A program made the position numbers and the translations under genes. Below the pieces are notes generated by a model that was not told the DNA's origin, did not search any database, and worked only from the letters and a program-made list of their open reading frames with translations. Shown in pieces: positions 1 through 12,513 of a stretch of 64,000 nucleotides of DNA. The stretch comes from Platynereis dumerilii (lineage: Eukaryota > Annelida > Polychaeta > Phyllodocida > Nereididae), in NCBI GenBank assembly GCA_026936325.1, contig JAPTHN010000001.1, positions 101,943,859 to 102,007,858 of the forward strand, in the 5' to 3' direction. Each line of letters opens with the position of its first letter. The stretch's first letter is position 1.

Positions 1-1840
1 ATACAAGTACATGTTTTGTATACTATACTATACATTGTGGATTACTGAAAAAAGATATAATGTTGTACATCATGTGCACACCATGCACCATGACCATGAG
101 CTAAATTGCTGACTTGCTAATTGTGTAGACCTAAAGTATAATCCTGATCTTATGTATGAAATCTCAGCAGCTGTACATTATAATCCATGATTCATGAATG
201 ATTCCCTTGAAATAACTGAATGCACTATGTTTAGATACAAAAGAACATGTGCCAATTCATTCAATTGCCAAATAATATATCTTGGACTTAGCTGATGCAA
301 TCTAGCAGAATCTGGCACAAGTTCATACAAATGTCTGAATTTAATAGCAGTATATATGTATTTATTGGTACAGCAAAGAGATGTGCATGTCTTCACTTCA
401 GACAATATGCAAGACATGCTTCGGCAGGGTACATTTGTCATAACTGTGCCATCTGATCAATATATTGGAATAGTATATGCGACTCAATATACAATCTTGA
501 GAAAGCTGCATGGGATGACATAAAAGTTTGTTGTATTATTCACAAGGTTCCCCGCTGTCCCCATCTTTATGGCTGCTTGTATTGCAGCTGCTGACTTGAA
601 AGCTTCTTTTAATCCAATATGGCTCCTGGAAAACACTGTTAAGGCAAGTTGGAGCACTAAATATATTATACAGACTGCATGGGCACACCCAGATATGCCA
701 TATCAATTTTGTTCTACAGAAACAGAACAGTGAAATAACACAATATATATAGTATCAAAATAAGACTACATAAAGCATACTGGATTACTGGATCCTACCA
801 CATTTTATTTCATAATAATTCATTATGTCAAAAATGACAAAATCATTGACTTGTAATCCCAAACTAATTACATACATTTGAACATCACTTTTTTCTTGCT
901 TTTTTAGTTAATCATTTCAGCAACATCAAATTAACATCTAATGATGAAATGCCATTGATTCTGGCAAATAATCAGATTAGATGACTGCAAAAAATAAATG
1001 GTGTGCACTGACATTGCACTTGTTATCTCAAATTAGAACGTGGAGTGGATGCAGTCTATTTTCATTGATCTTTTAGTCTGTCTACTGGTGTCTAGGTAAT
1101 TTCCATTTCTCTTTTTCGACTTCCTACTTTTTACCTTTGGATAGTTTCTAGGCTTCATTTAATACCATAGTTGTTCGATAAATACACAGTATTTGCTTGA
1201 TGCACTCCTCAGACAATGCAATGAGTGGATGAACTGGAGTGTATGAAAGCATGCAACATATTAGTAGTGCAATTGACTGGTGACTGCACCATGATGAATT
1301 ATGTTGACATTGAATAATGCTTGCACAATGACTGTGTATTGCTGAATGCTTTGGATGACTGCTGCAGTGCTGGTCATCTGGGATACTTCTACATCCATGT
1401 TTGCACAATGTGACATACCTCATCCAATGTCATCCATGATTGTACTGTTGAATGAAAAATAAATGCTGGATGCTAGACAATTGAGAATGCTAGACAATTG
1501 TCTGACAAAGACAAATATCTTTTACCAGACAAATTCTAACACAGGCTGTCCGTCTCCTGACGTTGAACTAACCTCCAACACTATATAGAAAAATTTCTGA
1601 CACAGGACAAATGTCCAGTACAGCATGGACAAATGCATGACAAAGGACACATTTTGGACAAATGTCTGACAAAAGGCCAATATGCAAAGTGACAGAAATG
1701 TCTTATATACATATTATGTACAAGACAAGTGCCTGAGTCAGACATAAATCTTTCTCACTTCCACATTTGTTCTGTATTAGGTATGTGTCCTGACATTAAA
1801 TTTTAGTCTTGTGTTTCACATTTTTCCTGCATCACTCATG

Positions 1841-2092
1841 ATGCGGGACAAATTTGCGATGCAGGACAAATGTGTGAAACAGGACAGATGTGTGATACAG
1901 GACAAATATGTGATGCAGGACAAATGTGTGAAACAGGACAAAATTAATGTGTGATACAGGACAAACGTGTGATGCAGGACAAGTGTGTGATGCAGGACAA
2001 ATGTGTGATGCAAGACAAATGCGTGATGCAGGACAATTAAATGCAAAACACCAGACAAATGTATAATCCAGGACAAATACTTAATGCAGAGC
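1841..2092. repeat. Minisatellite, about 18 bp unit
   Basis: A tandem array of an imperfect unit close to GTGTGATGCAGGACAAAT runs through this interval, with variants GTGAAACAGGACA and GTGATACAGGACA. Looser relatives (GACAAATGTCTGAC) spread over about 1480-1840 and 2130-2170, suggesting an older, decayed array around the clean core. The open frame on the minus strand (repeated LHHTFVLHHT) is a by-product of the repeat. Confidence 0.85.
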
Positions 2093-3450
2093 ATGCAGAT
2101 GTGAGAAAAAAATATATAATTACTGTCTGGTACAAATGTTTAATATAGGAGAAATGTCTGCTGCAGGACAAAGTTTACTTTCTGTATGATCCATAGGCAT
2201 ATACAATGTTCCATGCTGCAAGGATGGCCCACCTGTCTCCCATCTTTTACCTGTTCATTGATTGAAGCCACAGACCAAATGTCAGCCCTAATGGGTATCA
2301 GCAGCAAGTTATCAATGTTTGCTCTTGATACACAAGAACAATATCTCATACAGATTAAATGCATAAGAACTTCACAAGAACTGGTGTAGACTCAGATAGC
2401 CTCTGATAGATTCTGATAGATTCTGAGAGGCATGTGTGTGGCAGCTGATAAAGAGCAGTTTGTGTTTCAAGTGACCTTGCGGTGATGTGTGCTGTCAACC
2501 TAGTCACTAATTAGACTTGTGTAATGAGGCTCAGTAAGCACATGGCCCATGCATTGGCCATGCAAGCTCGTGTACACCACAAATGACAAAACAGGTGCAT
2601 AGGCTAGTTACAGTAGCATGGTTTCCTGTGTCATTCATGGGAGCTCATTAACCTAGAACTTATACAGAACTATACTGGTACAGCCATACAATAATAATAT
2701 GTATTAATAGCAACTAATGACTATTACAACTCTTGATGCTATGTTACTGATGCATGTGTGGTGTTGCAACATAGAGTAATTATGTGGAACGTGATGCTCA
2801 AATCACAAAGTTACCTCACCATGGTACATCAATATTTGATTTCCATCAATGTTTGATAATAATCAGCACAGAATCACTACTGTATCAATATCACTGATTG
2901 GTTGAAGTCAAGTCAACTTTAATATCATTTGAAGACAGCTATAGAACATGTCTCCTTTTTTTTTTAAAGAAAAAAGTGAATGACTGGTTTGTCCCCTACC
3001 TTAATGTCAATTACGTTTTAGATTGCCATGCAATAGGCGTGGCTGTATGTTCTAGTCATGTTAAGAAAATCTCTTTTCTATGTAATGATGGATGTGTAAT
3101 GTGTGCTTCGCAGAGTCAGAAATGCATGAGGAAATAGATAGCGAGTGAGTATCGTCCATTGATTCTACTCTTTGATTCTAACTTGATTCTAACCTAGTTT
3201 TCTGTAGATTATTGTGTTATTCTAAAAAAATATGGTGGCCCAAGGACATCCCAAGGTCATGGATTCAGTTGCATGTTTTTAATCTTTTAATTCCTTTTCT
3301 CCTTTTTTAAATTGCTTCCTTTTTATATTTACCCTACTCAATATATTACCACCCATCATTTATGCAGTGTAGCCTGCAGCATTCAGAGCTCTTTTAAAGA
3401 CCACAGTACCAACATCCAAGGCCACCCCAAAACGAGGCAATAATGGCGTA

Positions 3451-3639
3451 CACTCTAAAAAGTTTCAGACAAAATTGGTTTTTTAGATTCAAAATGGTTT
3501 TTTGAAGAACCAAATTTCAATGCAAAAAACCAACATGGATTTTTTTAAAAATCCATGTTGGTTTTGCATTGAAATTTGGTTTTTCAAAAAACCATTTTGA
3601 ATCTAAAAAACCAATTTTGTCCCGACATTTTTTAGAGTG
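3451..3639 (+). mobile_element. Fold-back MITE family 1, copy 1
   Basis: A 189 bp near-perfect palindrome starts CACTCTAAAA and ends TTTTAGAGTG. The arms contain GACAAAATTGG, ATTCAAAATGG and AACCAAATTTCAATGC, then their complements. It is flanked by TA on both sides, read as a 2 bp target-site duplication. The two ends differ: the left carries TTTCAGAC and the right the complement of TGTCGGGAC, which gives the element an orientation (here A to B). It has no coding capacity and no transposase-carrying relative in the window. Confidence 0.9.
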
Positions 3640-5469
3640 TATCTGGAGATCTCAATCACAAATTACATCATAGCTAACACCAATCAAAAGTCGTTCTTGG
3701 CACCTGACCTAAAACCACACAGGAAGTAAAATCATTGATCTACAATGGCTTCACCAAGGTCAAGGTTATTTCTACTATATTTCAAAAAGACTTCTCTTTG
3801 GCCTCCAAGCACAGCAATCACGTATGACTTGGCTGTACACTGGTGCAGTAGGCCTACAACAAAATACGAAAAAATCAAATATGTCAAATTAAAATACATC
3901 ATTCAGTGGCATTTACCATACATCAGGAGCCAGATTCAGTCCACTATACACATACGTAATATCATAAAAGTAGATATAAGTGGATCCTATTGTATGACAC
4001 TCCTCTATAGGGAGCGAAAATTGTAAAATAAAATTCACTCTTTAACGAATTTGGTCCATAAAGAGCATATGAGATTCTAGCATTTCACAAAAGTTTGCAG
4101 TGTCATTGTAATTTATCATGAATACTGCAGTTTGGACAATGGATTCAACATAGACAGTGTGTCTATATTTTTGGAACTCATGATAAATTGAATCGTTATA
4201 CTGTCCATAAAATATTATCTTTTGAAGGTTATATTACCAGAATTCAATTTTATGATTATGAAAGTGGTTGAACTCTGAAATGTTACACCAATGAGGCAGA
4301 ACTAGCAAACTACACTGCAGAATGATTTAGTTTATTTCCCTTTTCATATAACCAATTAGCTCATCTATAATTAATACCTTTAGTCTCTATTGAGTGTTTT
4401 CTTTTTAATCTATTTTGTCTGTGTGTCTTTTATTATCTATTTCGAGTTGGTTAATTCTTAAACTTTATTCATCACTTAATATTTACAATTTTAAATCAGT
4501 ACTTTTTAATTTAAGCATTATTTGTGCATTTCTCTTGCATTTTATATAATAAGTAAATATGAAAATATCAAATTATTCATTAGGCAATTTGATGCATTAT
4601 CAGAATGTTTACTTTAACTATATATTTAGATATCTTTAAATTTGGATTTTAACTTATTGTTTTGTTGTCTTTTTCTATTATATTCTACATGAAGAGCCAA
4701 AAGCCCCTATCCTATTCCTTTTTCACATTCAATCTTTTATTAACATTATATGTGTTTGGAAATTAGCATGATAGATGCAAGCACCAAATATATGAAACAA
4801 AAATATTCAAACAAAACATTACGTCAAGATATTGGCAGTAAGACAATGCTTTTTTTTCTCTTGTTTTCAATTCATCAGAAATATTACAAGAAAAACTTTT
4901 TTAGAATTCTAGCTAATTTGCTTTCTTAACGATCAAAGAATTGGTGCTTGCATGACACTTTAATTGCATGTTTCATTAGAATCCGAAATCAAACTGGACC
5001 AGTTCCACTTGATCCTTGTCATTACTATCTTGTTTAATTCATATAAGTAGATCCATGTGGGGACTAGCCCTTATAGATACTCTAGTTGTGGCATGTTTTA
5101 AGCATGTTTTATATTTTTAATCACATCTAACAGGGAGAGTTGCTTGTATAACCAAATTACGTTGCAGCCAATGTTTTGAAGCGAACTCCTTGACATGACT
5201 GAGCATGGAGGGCAACTGCCGAGGGTTGGCTGCCGCGCAATTGACATCAATTCTTTTGATGGCAGCGTCAAACATTCAACTCTCCCCAAGCTAATATTTT
5301 ACTGATAATAAGAATTTTAAAAATCACAATATAACCTGTTCGTACCAGCAGAATGTCATAACGTCAAACTTATAAAATCCATTACAATATCTCACCAGGG
5401 AGCTGTGAGGTACAGCTCCCTGATCTAACTCTATTATAGTCTCTATACAACTGTTTTCTCAAGTGTTGA

Positions 5470-5640
5470 CATTCAGCCTGAATGAGATTTTTTTTTCTTC
5501 GACGTGTATTCTACAGGGGAAATTGGCATCAATAAACTTGTAAAATCACTCTGCCCTATGCAGAAAAACATGTCCCAGAATAAAGTCACATTCAGGCTCT
5601 GTGTCTATAATTATGAAATCGGCTGTAACGTAAATACAAT
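5470..5640. mobile_element. Fold-back MITE family 2, copy 1 (diverged)
   Basis: An imperfect inverted repeat with arms containing TGTATTCTACAGGGGAAAT and TGCCCTATGCAGAAAAACATG, bordered by GCCTGAATGAGA and TCACATTCAGGC. The same layout and many of the same words recur at about 31640-31838 (TGTATTCTATAGGGAAAAAT). The outer limit near TATGAAATCGGCTGTAACG parallels TATGAAATCATCTGTAAGG in the other copy. Ends are approximate and no clear target duplication was found. Confidence 0.65.
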
Positions 5641-6244
5641 ACATCTACATCAAACTTCCAATAGATCTGTTTGACGTTTTGACATCATCGGGTGTAGCAG
5701 TGTACATATCCTAAATTTGTTGCAACTATAAATTTTGTAATTTTAACATAAGTTATCACTTGTAAATTGCCAATTGGTGCACCTACTAAGTATTAAAATC
5801 CTTTATACTTCACAATACAGCTCCAACAATAATAATTGTCACTGTCTAGTTTTGTCAATATTTCTGGCAGCCTTGTTGGTTTGAAAAAAGACATAAATCA
5901 TGGATGCAATTAATTCTTAATATCAGACTGAAAAATAGGAGCAATTTGATGCATTATAGCTCATGAATTATGCTATCAGCCAGAAAAGCAAGGCATCGGA
6001 TTGATTAGATAAATATCACAAAAACATAATCCAATTTCGGTGGCTGAAATTTCAGGTTTGATTTGGTGTGTTGCAAACATTGACACACCAGATGATTCAA
6101 ATCAAAAGAAAAGTACACCAATAGTTAATAATTGGCCTAAAGTAAATAATTGTTACATAATCTCCTTAAAATTGATGTTATGATATTGTTGTTGGAGCAA
6201 TTGTGGTGTTTTGTGTGACTGTCTTCCTGTATGTCTCTTGACAG

Positions 6245-6698
6245 CTCTTGAGGTGCACATCTCAGCCCGGACATGCAGTAAGAGAGGGGCAAGAGTGACT
6301 GTCCAGGCACCCCTCAAGGTACCCTCTGGGCACCCCCAGCTGGTGGCTCCCCCTTTGAGGTGCTTCCCTCGGTGGTGGCTCCTGCCTGGCTGCTGAGCAG
6401 AATTCTCTGTGTTTACGGTGTTGTTCGTGAGGCTATTCTCTCTGTAATCACAACTGATCACAATTATCACTGGTCATGGGCACCTGCTATCCTTCCTGGC
6501 CTCCACTCCCGGCCTCCCCTGCCTCCCTACTGGCCTCTCGTGATTCTCGTCTCCTCTGTAAAACTCTTTCCAAAGGCTGGCTCTTCATGATCATGGCTGT
6601 TGTGTGGCACTAGTCGTGGTGGTGATGGTGGCTTGAGTGTGCAAACAAAAGTTACAAAACGAATCATTGTTGAAAGCAGTTGAAAGCAATCAGTCAAT
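6245..6698 (+). promoter_or_regulatory. Probable Kv2 5' leader with possible splice acceptor
   Basis: Just before 6245 lies a pyrimidine-rich run ending CTCTTGACAG, a good acceptor, so the first coding exon may begin there and join an unseen upstream leader exon. The interval is richer in G+C than its surroundings, around 6240-6600. An in-frame TGA at 6681-6683 lies 18 nt before the first ATG, so the frame is closed unless another splice intervenes. Short upstream open frames start at 6211 and 6360. Transcription start and promoter elements are not visible. Confidence 0.35.
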
Positions 6699-7655
6699 AT
6701 GTTCATTCATAGCTCTGGAACGGACAAACGGGTGGAGGGAGGAGAGATGAGCCATACCCGAAACCAGTCCCTCCGAGAGGCCTTCAAGAAGCAGGACTCC
6801 CTCACGGCAGCCTCAGGATGTGCAGCCGCTGCAGCTGCTGCCGTGGCCCCAGTCTCACCCGGCCCTATTAACCGAGACCTGGCTCTACGCAGGCAACGTG
6901 AAGCAGCTGCCAAGCTAGAGGTAAAAATATCTACCAATCCCCTGCCTGGCCTGGCCTCTGCTGGAGGACTCATGTATCCCCCACCTTCAGCTCCGCCGGT
7001 GTTGGGGATCGGGGTGGACTCCATGTCGCAGCTTTCAGGACGTCGTGGGTCCTCCGGATTTCCGGGGGGTCAGGGGGGAATCAGTCTCCCGTCCGCCCCT
7101 AGCCAGACCAGCCTTCACGGGGGCCAGGCCCCAACCATACCGGACCCTTATACTATCCTGCAGTGTAAACAAAACTCTAAACGTGTGATACTCAACGTGG
7201 GGGGAGTGAAGCACGAGGCTCTGTGGAGAACTCTTGACCGGATGCCACGCAGTCGCTTGGGCAAGCTCAAGTACTGCAACAGCCACGACACGATCATGGA
7301 GATGTGTGACGACTACAACTTGATGGAGATGGAGTTCTTCTTCGACCGACACCCGCGATCTTTTGCCTCCGTCATCAACTTCTATCGGACGGGCAAGCTC
7401 CATTTGGTGGAGGATATGTGTGTGTTAGCCTTCTCGGATGACCTGGAATACTGGGGGATCGACGAGCTTTACCTGGAGTCGTGTTGTCAGCACAGGTACC
7501 ACCAGAAGAAGGAGAATGTGTTCGAAGAGATGCGCAAGGAGCAGGAGAGTCTGTTGGTGGAAGAAGTTGAGGACTTCGGTGACGACTACTGTTCCAAGTG
7601 GCGGCAGAAAGTTTGGGACCTCCTTGAAAAACCACAGACCTCCACAGCTGCCAGG
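6699..7655 (+). CDS. KCNB/Shab: Kv2 exon 1: N-tail and T1 tetramerisation domain
   Basis: Encodes residues 1-319. The first 160 residues are low-complexity: an alanine run near 42-48, a Pro-rich patch near 94-100 and Gly/Ser runs. The T1 (BTB-like) domain begins at KRVILNVGG (161) and contains [22 protein letters not shown] and [13 protein letters not shown]. The zinc-site pattern of non-Shaker Kv channels, HX5CX20CC, is intact at His235, Cys241, Cys262 and Cys263. The exon ends ...STAAR with donor AGG|GTAAGT in phase 0, matching the vertebrate intron place after SVAAK. The start is the first ATG after an in-frame stop; Met17 (6747) has a better context (purine at -3) and could be the real start. 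Reading on into the intron gives a spurious tail to 7724. Confidence 0.95.
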
Positions 7656-9920
7656 GTAAGTCACTCATTGCAGGACAGTCCATTCCTGTGGGCATTGCCT
7701 GAGCTCTTGCAAATGTCAATGTGACCTTTAGATCAAGTTAAAAATGCCATAATGCACCATTTATTCGAACAACGTTTTACATGCAAATACACATACACAG
7801 ACTATGATACACTGTGATACACTGTATATAAATGACAGTATATAATTTTAGTTCATCTGAAAAAAATGCAATTCAAATAGACAAATATGCATATTTATAC
7901 AAGAAATTTGAAATGCATGTTCATGAAAAACTAGAATAATCTACTCTAACTTCTAAGCCTCTGCATGCAGCATGCACGGTGACTCAGCCTCTGAGAGGCA
8001 TGTAAACAAAGCCACAGGCTGCAGCAGCAGCAGTAGCATCAGCTGGTGAAATCATAGACCTGCTACTTCAGCTAAACTGTAAACAGTAATCTCAACATTT
8101 CTCTGTTGATCCTCTTGTTACAATTAAATAACTGTTACAATTAAATAACTGTTAATCCAATTTCTTACTTAAAATCAAGGTCAGTTGCTGAATATATGCC
8201 ACAGTACAGAAAGGTCAAGGCCATGGATGGTTGGGACTGCTATAAGCAAACCGGAACCAGTAAGGAGGAAGTACATGTGGCGACCCCTGTGGCCAATAAC
8301 AGTACTGTTCTGTGCAATGTGCATGACAGTAGCCATCGGTCAGTGAATGGGAACTATATGGCATTTGGTGCAAGTTGTTGTCTCAACAAATGACAGTGCT
8401 CACGCCATCATTTTCAATATGCCCACTATCAACACCACGAAGGCAAAATAGATAGAGAAACACACTAGTGTGGACTGGTAGATAACCATGACCATATATC
8501 CCATCACCTATAGGAAAGCTATTCTTGCTCCTCAGTTAAGCTTAAAGACAAAAATACCTCCCTGAGGTGCAAAAGTGGGACCAAAACTAACTCACTTGGC
8601 TTAAAAGTTTGTTCTCCCCAGACTAACTATCTACCGAGTTTGTCAATTCATTGCAGCAATGTGTAATTAAGATTCTGAACCTGGGATGATATAAATCATA
8701 TAATGCAAACTTTTTCCAGAGAACATGCACTTTGTGGACAGAAGCTTTCCTAAAACAAAGTGATTGAATCTCCATGCTGTTTGTCACAATTTAGCATTGT
8801 TTTGCAATGTCTAAGTACACTGAATTGTCCCTGAATTGGATGATACAATTAATACACAATTACACATACTTTTCCTTGTGGACATGTTTCATGTTGTAGC
8901 TGTTGAGCTCCACAGGATGTGTGGTTAATGATGTAAACAAAGGGAGTATTTTTGCTGCATCTTTTTGTCTGACTGCTGCTGCTGCTTGTCGCCTGATGCT
9001 CCTACAGATCAGAGCTGCAAACAACCACACAGTGTTTTTATTGACTTCTATTGTGGTCCACTGCTTACTGTATATCCAGTTGACTTTTCCTAGATGTACT
9101 TCAGAAATCTACTGTTGTTACACAGCAACTTATATCATGCCTGACTATTACTATAGTCTACCCTAGATAATAGGTAGGTATCAACAGCTATCAACAGAGA
9201 TGTTTGGTACTGGACACTGCTTGTGTGGGCTTGTGGAGTCTACATTGTAAATTTCTATGAACTTCAGCAAGAGTACAGCATAGCTATTAGAGTAGAATCA
9301 GTAGAAACACAGTCAAGAGGAGAGATAACAATAGCATCAAGTTGTACTCAGTTGCCATACATCTTCAAGGTGGAAAGAAATGGCCATGAAACGTAACACT
9401 AAAATTATAGATGTTGAAAGGCCTGGAAAGATAGCTTTAGGCTGACTTACATTATTGGTCTTAATATAAATTTCAAGGTAACATGTATCCCCCTAGCACA
9501 TTCTCATCCATTGCATCACTAGATGCATGATGCCAACACACTGGATAAACCCTATCGCCCATGCCAAAAGCTGTTGTTCAGCAGAGACATTTTCAAAACA
9601 AACTGAATCATATCATATGATTCGTAGGATTTGTATCTTTAGGCTGCAGTGGCTCTGTCGTTTGTTGGCTGGAAATATACATATATATAAATTACAAAAA
9701 TGGAAAGATGTTTGCATCATGGCCAATATAAACAGATCTTGTAGTAGCTATCACCCAACAGGTTAAACATACATGCTGCAAAGCAATATTGAATGATATT
9801 GACTACAGTGTAAGACATGTATTTAGGTGTAGCTGAAAAGGAAGGCTTGAAAGAATGGCTTCAATTGCTTGAGAGAATGGCTTGATGGAATGGCTTGAAT
9901 GTCCAAGACTAATTGTGACC

Positions 9921-10549
9921 CTAAGATGGACTTGAGGTCTCTTCAGCACTAAAGCTTTCGATTTGCTTAGCAGTCAAGGCAGTGGCTGTCCTGTCGTGAG
10001 GTTCAACCACTGGGCCTTTGCATGCCTTATAAAACGGCCATGAGCTGCATACGAAAGTTGACTCAAACTCTATTCTATGCAGAGAACAAGAGCTCAGCTC
10101 CACCAACTCTAGTCTCTCTCTAACATGCTTAGCCTGGCGCTGGTGCCAGATAAATACGACCCCATGAGTAGTGCCTCTGAGCATTATCTGAGCCTGAGTC
10201 TCTCTCAGTCTCTCTAAGTCTCTCTGTTTGGCTTTGTTGCATATGTCGCCATGCTCAACAATGTTATAGCAGTGCTTTGCCTCTATCAGCTCAGCAATTT
10301 GACAGCGAGACACCTTTGTCACATTGATTAGAGACTAAAAACACCCAGCATATCTCTCACAACTACACAGTCATTTCCCACATTGCTGAGCACCACCCAA
10401 CAGCAAAATACCCGAGCTAAACAAATAAATCCAGCTCCATTGCTGGCTGAGATTTGACACCAGCCGCCATATTTGATTGCGAGGTGTCGCGCAAGGGTAC
10501 GCCGCCTGCATATATCCGCCCAAATAGAATCAACCGCAGTTACCCCCAA
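9921..10549 (-). other. CpG-containing patch with minus-strand open frame, uncertain
   Basis: The minus strand has a 133-codon frame (10322 down to 9921) of mixed, charged composition (e.g. KQRDLERLRETQAQIMLRG) and a second frame at 10328-10549. The DNA around 10455-10520 has several CpG and the word CAGCCGCCATATTTG, which fits the YY1-type GCCGCCAT motif. I recognise no protein family. It could be an antisense first exon with its promoter, or chance. No splice sites clearly frame it. Confidence 0.2.
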
Positions 10550-12324
10550 GATGAATAACCCAGATGCATAACCCAGAAGAACAACCCAGATGAATAACCA
10601 TTAGCTGAGCAGGAATCTAACCTCCATAGAATCAGGCAATATCAACATCGCCCGACTTACACAATAAACAACATATTTTACGTCGAGCGGCATACAACTC
10701 CCAATCTCATTCACAAACCAAGAAAAACGTTGTTCAAATAAAAGGTGCATACGGATATGGTCTATACTGGTATGATAATACGATTATGGTAATTTATCCA
10801 ATTTGCATATAATGCGTATCGATGCTCAGGTCAATCCCACATCAATCGACACGATTCTCTTTTTTACACTTTTTTACCTTTTTTAATACGCACACATCCA
10901 AAAACACAACATGAACATCCTACAATATTTTATTTTATTTTACACACCTTTACATGTGTTTACATTTTCAGTGTTTGTTTACCACATTCCATCATGTTCC
11001 TCCCATCCCATCTTGTTCCAGCTTAAGGTCTGGCAGGTGCAGTCAGAGCCAAGATGCCAACAACTGGACAAGAAAGCTCTTGAAATGTCAGGGTTCATTA
11101 ATTAATGATCAGTACTAATGCTAGTGGCACTGGTCATTTGATTGAAGCTGAAACAGATGAGTAACCATTGCATAGGTATAGTAAGTCAGTGGCCCAGTAT
11201 AGGGAGGGCTTTTGGTATCAGGCCAAACAGTAAAATCAGTCAGATATTTCCCCACTGTTTCAGCATTTGCAGTCGAAATTATCTGTTATTTGCACGTGTA
11301 CGTTACTTGCTCTGCACAATTGCTTTAAATGCTTGCCAATTGTACAAGTTGCATACTTGGTATTTAGTTATTGGACCTGTATTTAGCTGTTGAAACTTCC
11401 AGTCCCAATAATTTTTCGACATTTGCAGTAGATTTGCACTGCTGTGTGTGCTATATAATAGTCATTTCTCCCTTTGCTTTTTGTCTGGGAGGCCTCATAT
11501 ATCTCCCATCGGCAGATTGTCAACCCCTTGTGCACTAATATAAATAGAGAAAGTGCAGATATTTGCCAGAATATCACTCTAGACAGGAAACATGCCAGCA
11601 AACGTTTTCGACGATTACAATCCACCTATAGCAAATCTACAATGGTGCACATTATAAGCCATAGCACTGCTATATACCTGTGGATTGGGCTATGCATGTG
11701 TGTATTCTATGCAATGCTAATATTATTAGTAATCTCTACATGCAGTTCTTGGAAATGTCAAGTCTGCAATGCAAAGTGCATACAAAAATTTGGTCGAGAT
11801 AAAAAGGGAGAATGCAACCTGCAATTTGCACTTAGAACTTATTGTACCCTGTGTTGTGCTAATATTATCAGTAATCTATTTCTTCCAAATGTCAAATCCA
11901 TTTGCAAACAATATGCATAGACATGCATGTTACACATACACATCTCTGTCTGGTCCAAGGTAGATTTTGGAATGTAATTTGCAACAATGAAGCACTTGCA
12001 AATATTGTTTAGCTATTATCTGTGCATTTGCACTGAGCTATCCTGCAGCAGTTCACTCGAAGGTGTGTCACTATACATTGTATACACAACACTACATCCC
12101 TCTGTCAGAATGAATCAGGTCTGGAGGAAATGTTGCTGTTCAGGTGTCTGGTATTATATTTTGGATGGCCCAAATGTCACTATACATACACCTCTCTTGC
12201 CTCAAGCCTGATAATCAGAACACTGAGGTGTAGTGGGGTGCTATGGACACCGTGTTATGTAATTGTACCCAAATTCTATCCCCGATCTTCTGGGTTATAA
12301 GGAGGTTTATTATTCCAAGGTGTA

Positions 12325-12513
12325 CACTCTAAAAAATGTCGGGACAAAATTGGTTTTTTAGATTCAAAATGGTTTTTTGAAAAACCAAATTTCAATGCAA
12401 AACCAAAATGGATTTTTAAAAAAATCCATTTTGGTTTTTTGCATTGAAATTTGGTTTTTCAAAAAACCATTTTGAATCTAAAAAACCAATTTTGTCTGAA
12501 TTTTTTTAGAGTG
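12325..12513 (-). mobile_element. Fold-back MITE family 1, copy 2
   Basis: A 189 bp palindrome with ends CACTCTAAAAAA and TTTTTTTAGAGTG. Here the TGTCGGGAC end is on the left and the GTCTGAA end on the right, so it lies opposite to the copy at 3451. Flanks are TA on the left and CA on the right, an imperfect 2 bp duplication. The outer flanks AGGTGTA and CACCTG extend the palindrome further, probably by chance. Confidence 0.9.

Larger units (their letters stand above)
1..6244. other. Upstream flank without a recognised gene
   Basis: No exon or RNA gene can be supported here. Open frames are short (under 110 codons) and have repeat-like or AT-rich composition. The stretch holds a minisatellite (1841-2092), one fold-back MITE (3451-3639) and a second, different fold-back element (about 5470-5640). 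A short hairpin lies at 5396-5421, with 10 bp arms AGGGAGCTGT/ACAGCTCCCT. The rest is AT-rich unique-looking DNA. It may contain the Kv2 promoter or non-coding first exons, but nothing in the sequence fixes their place. Confidence 0.6.

Noticed and set aside
11474-11920. 148-codon + strand frame
   Set aside because: Cys- and Ile-rich, AT-driven composition without a domain; no exon signals.
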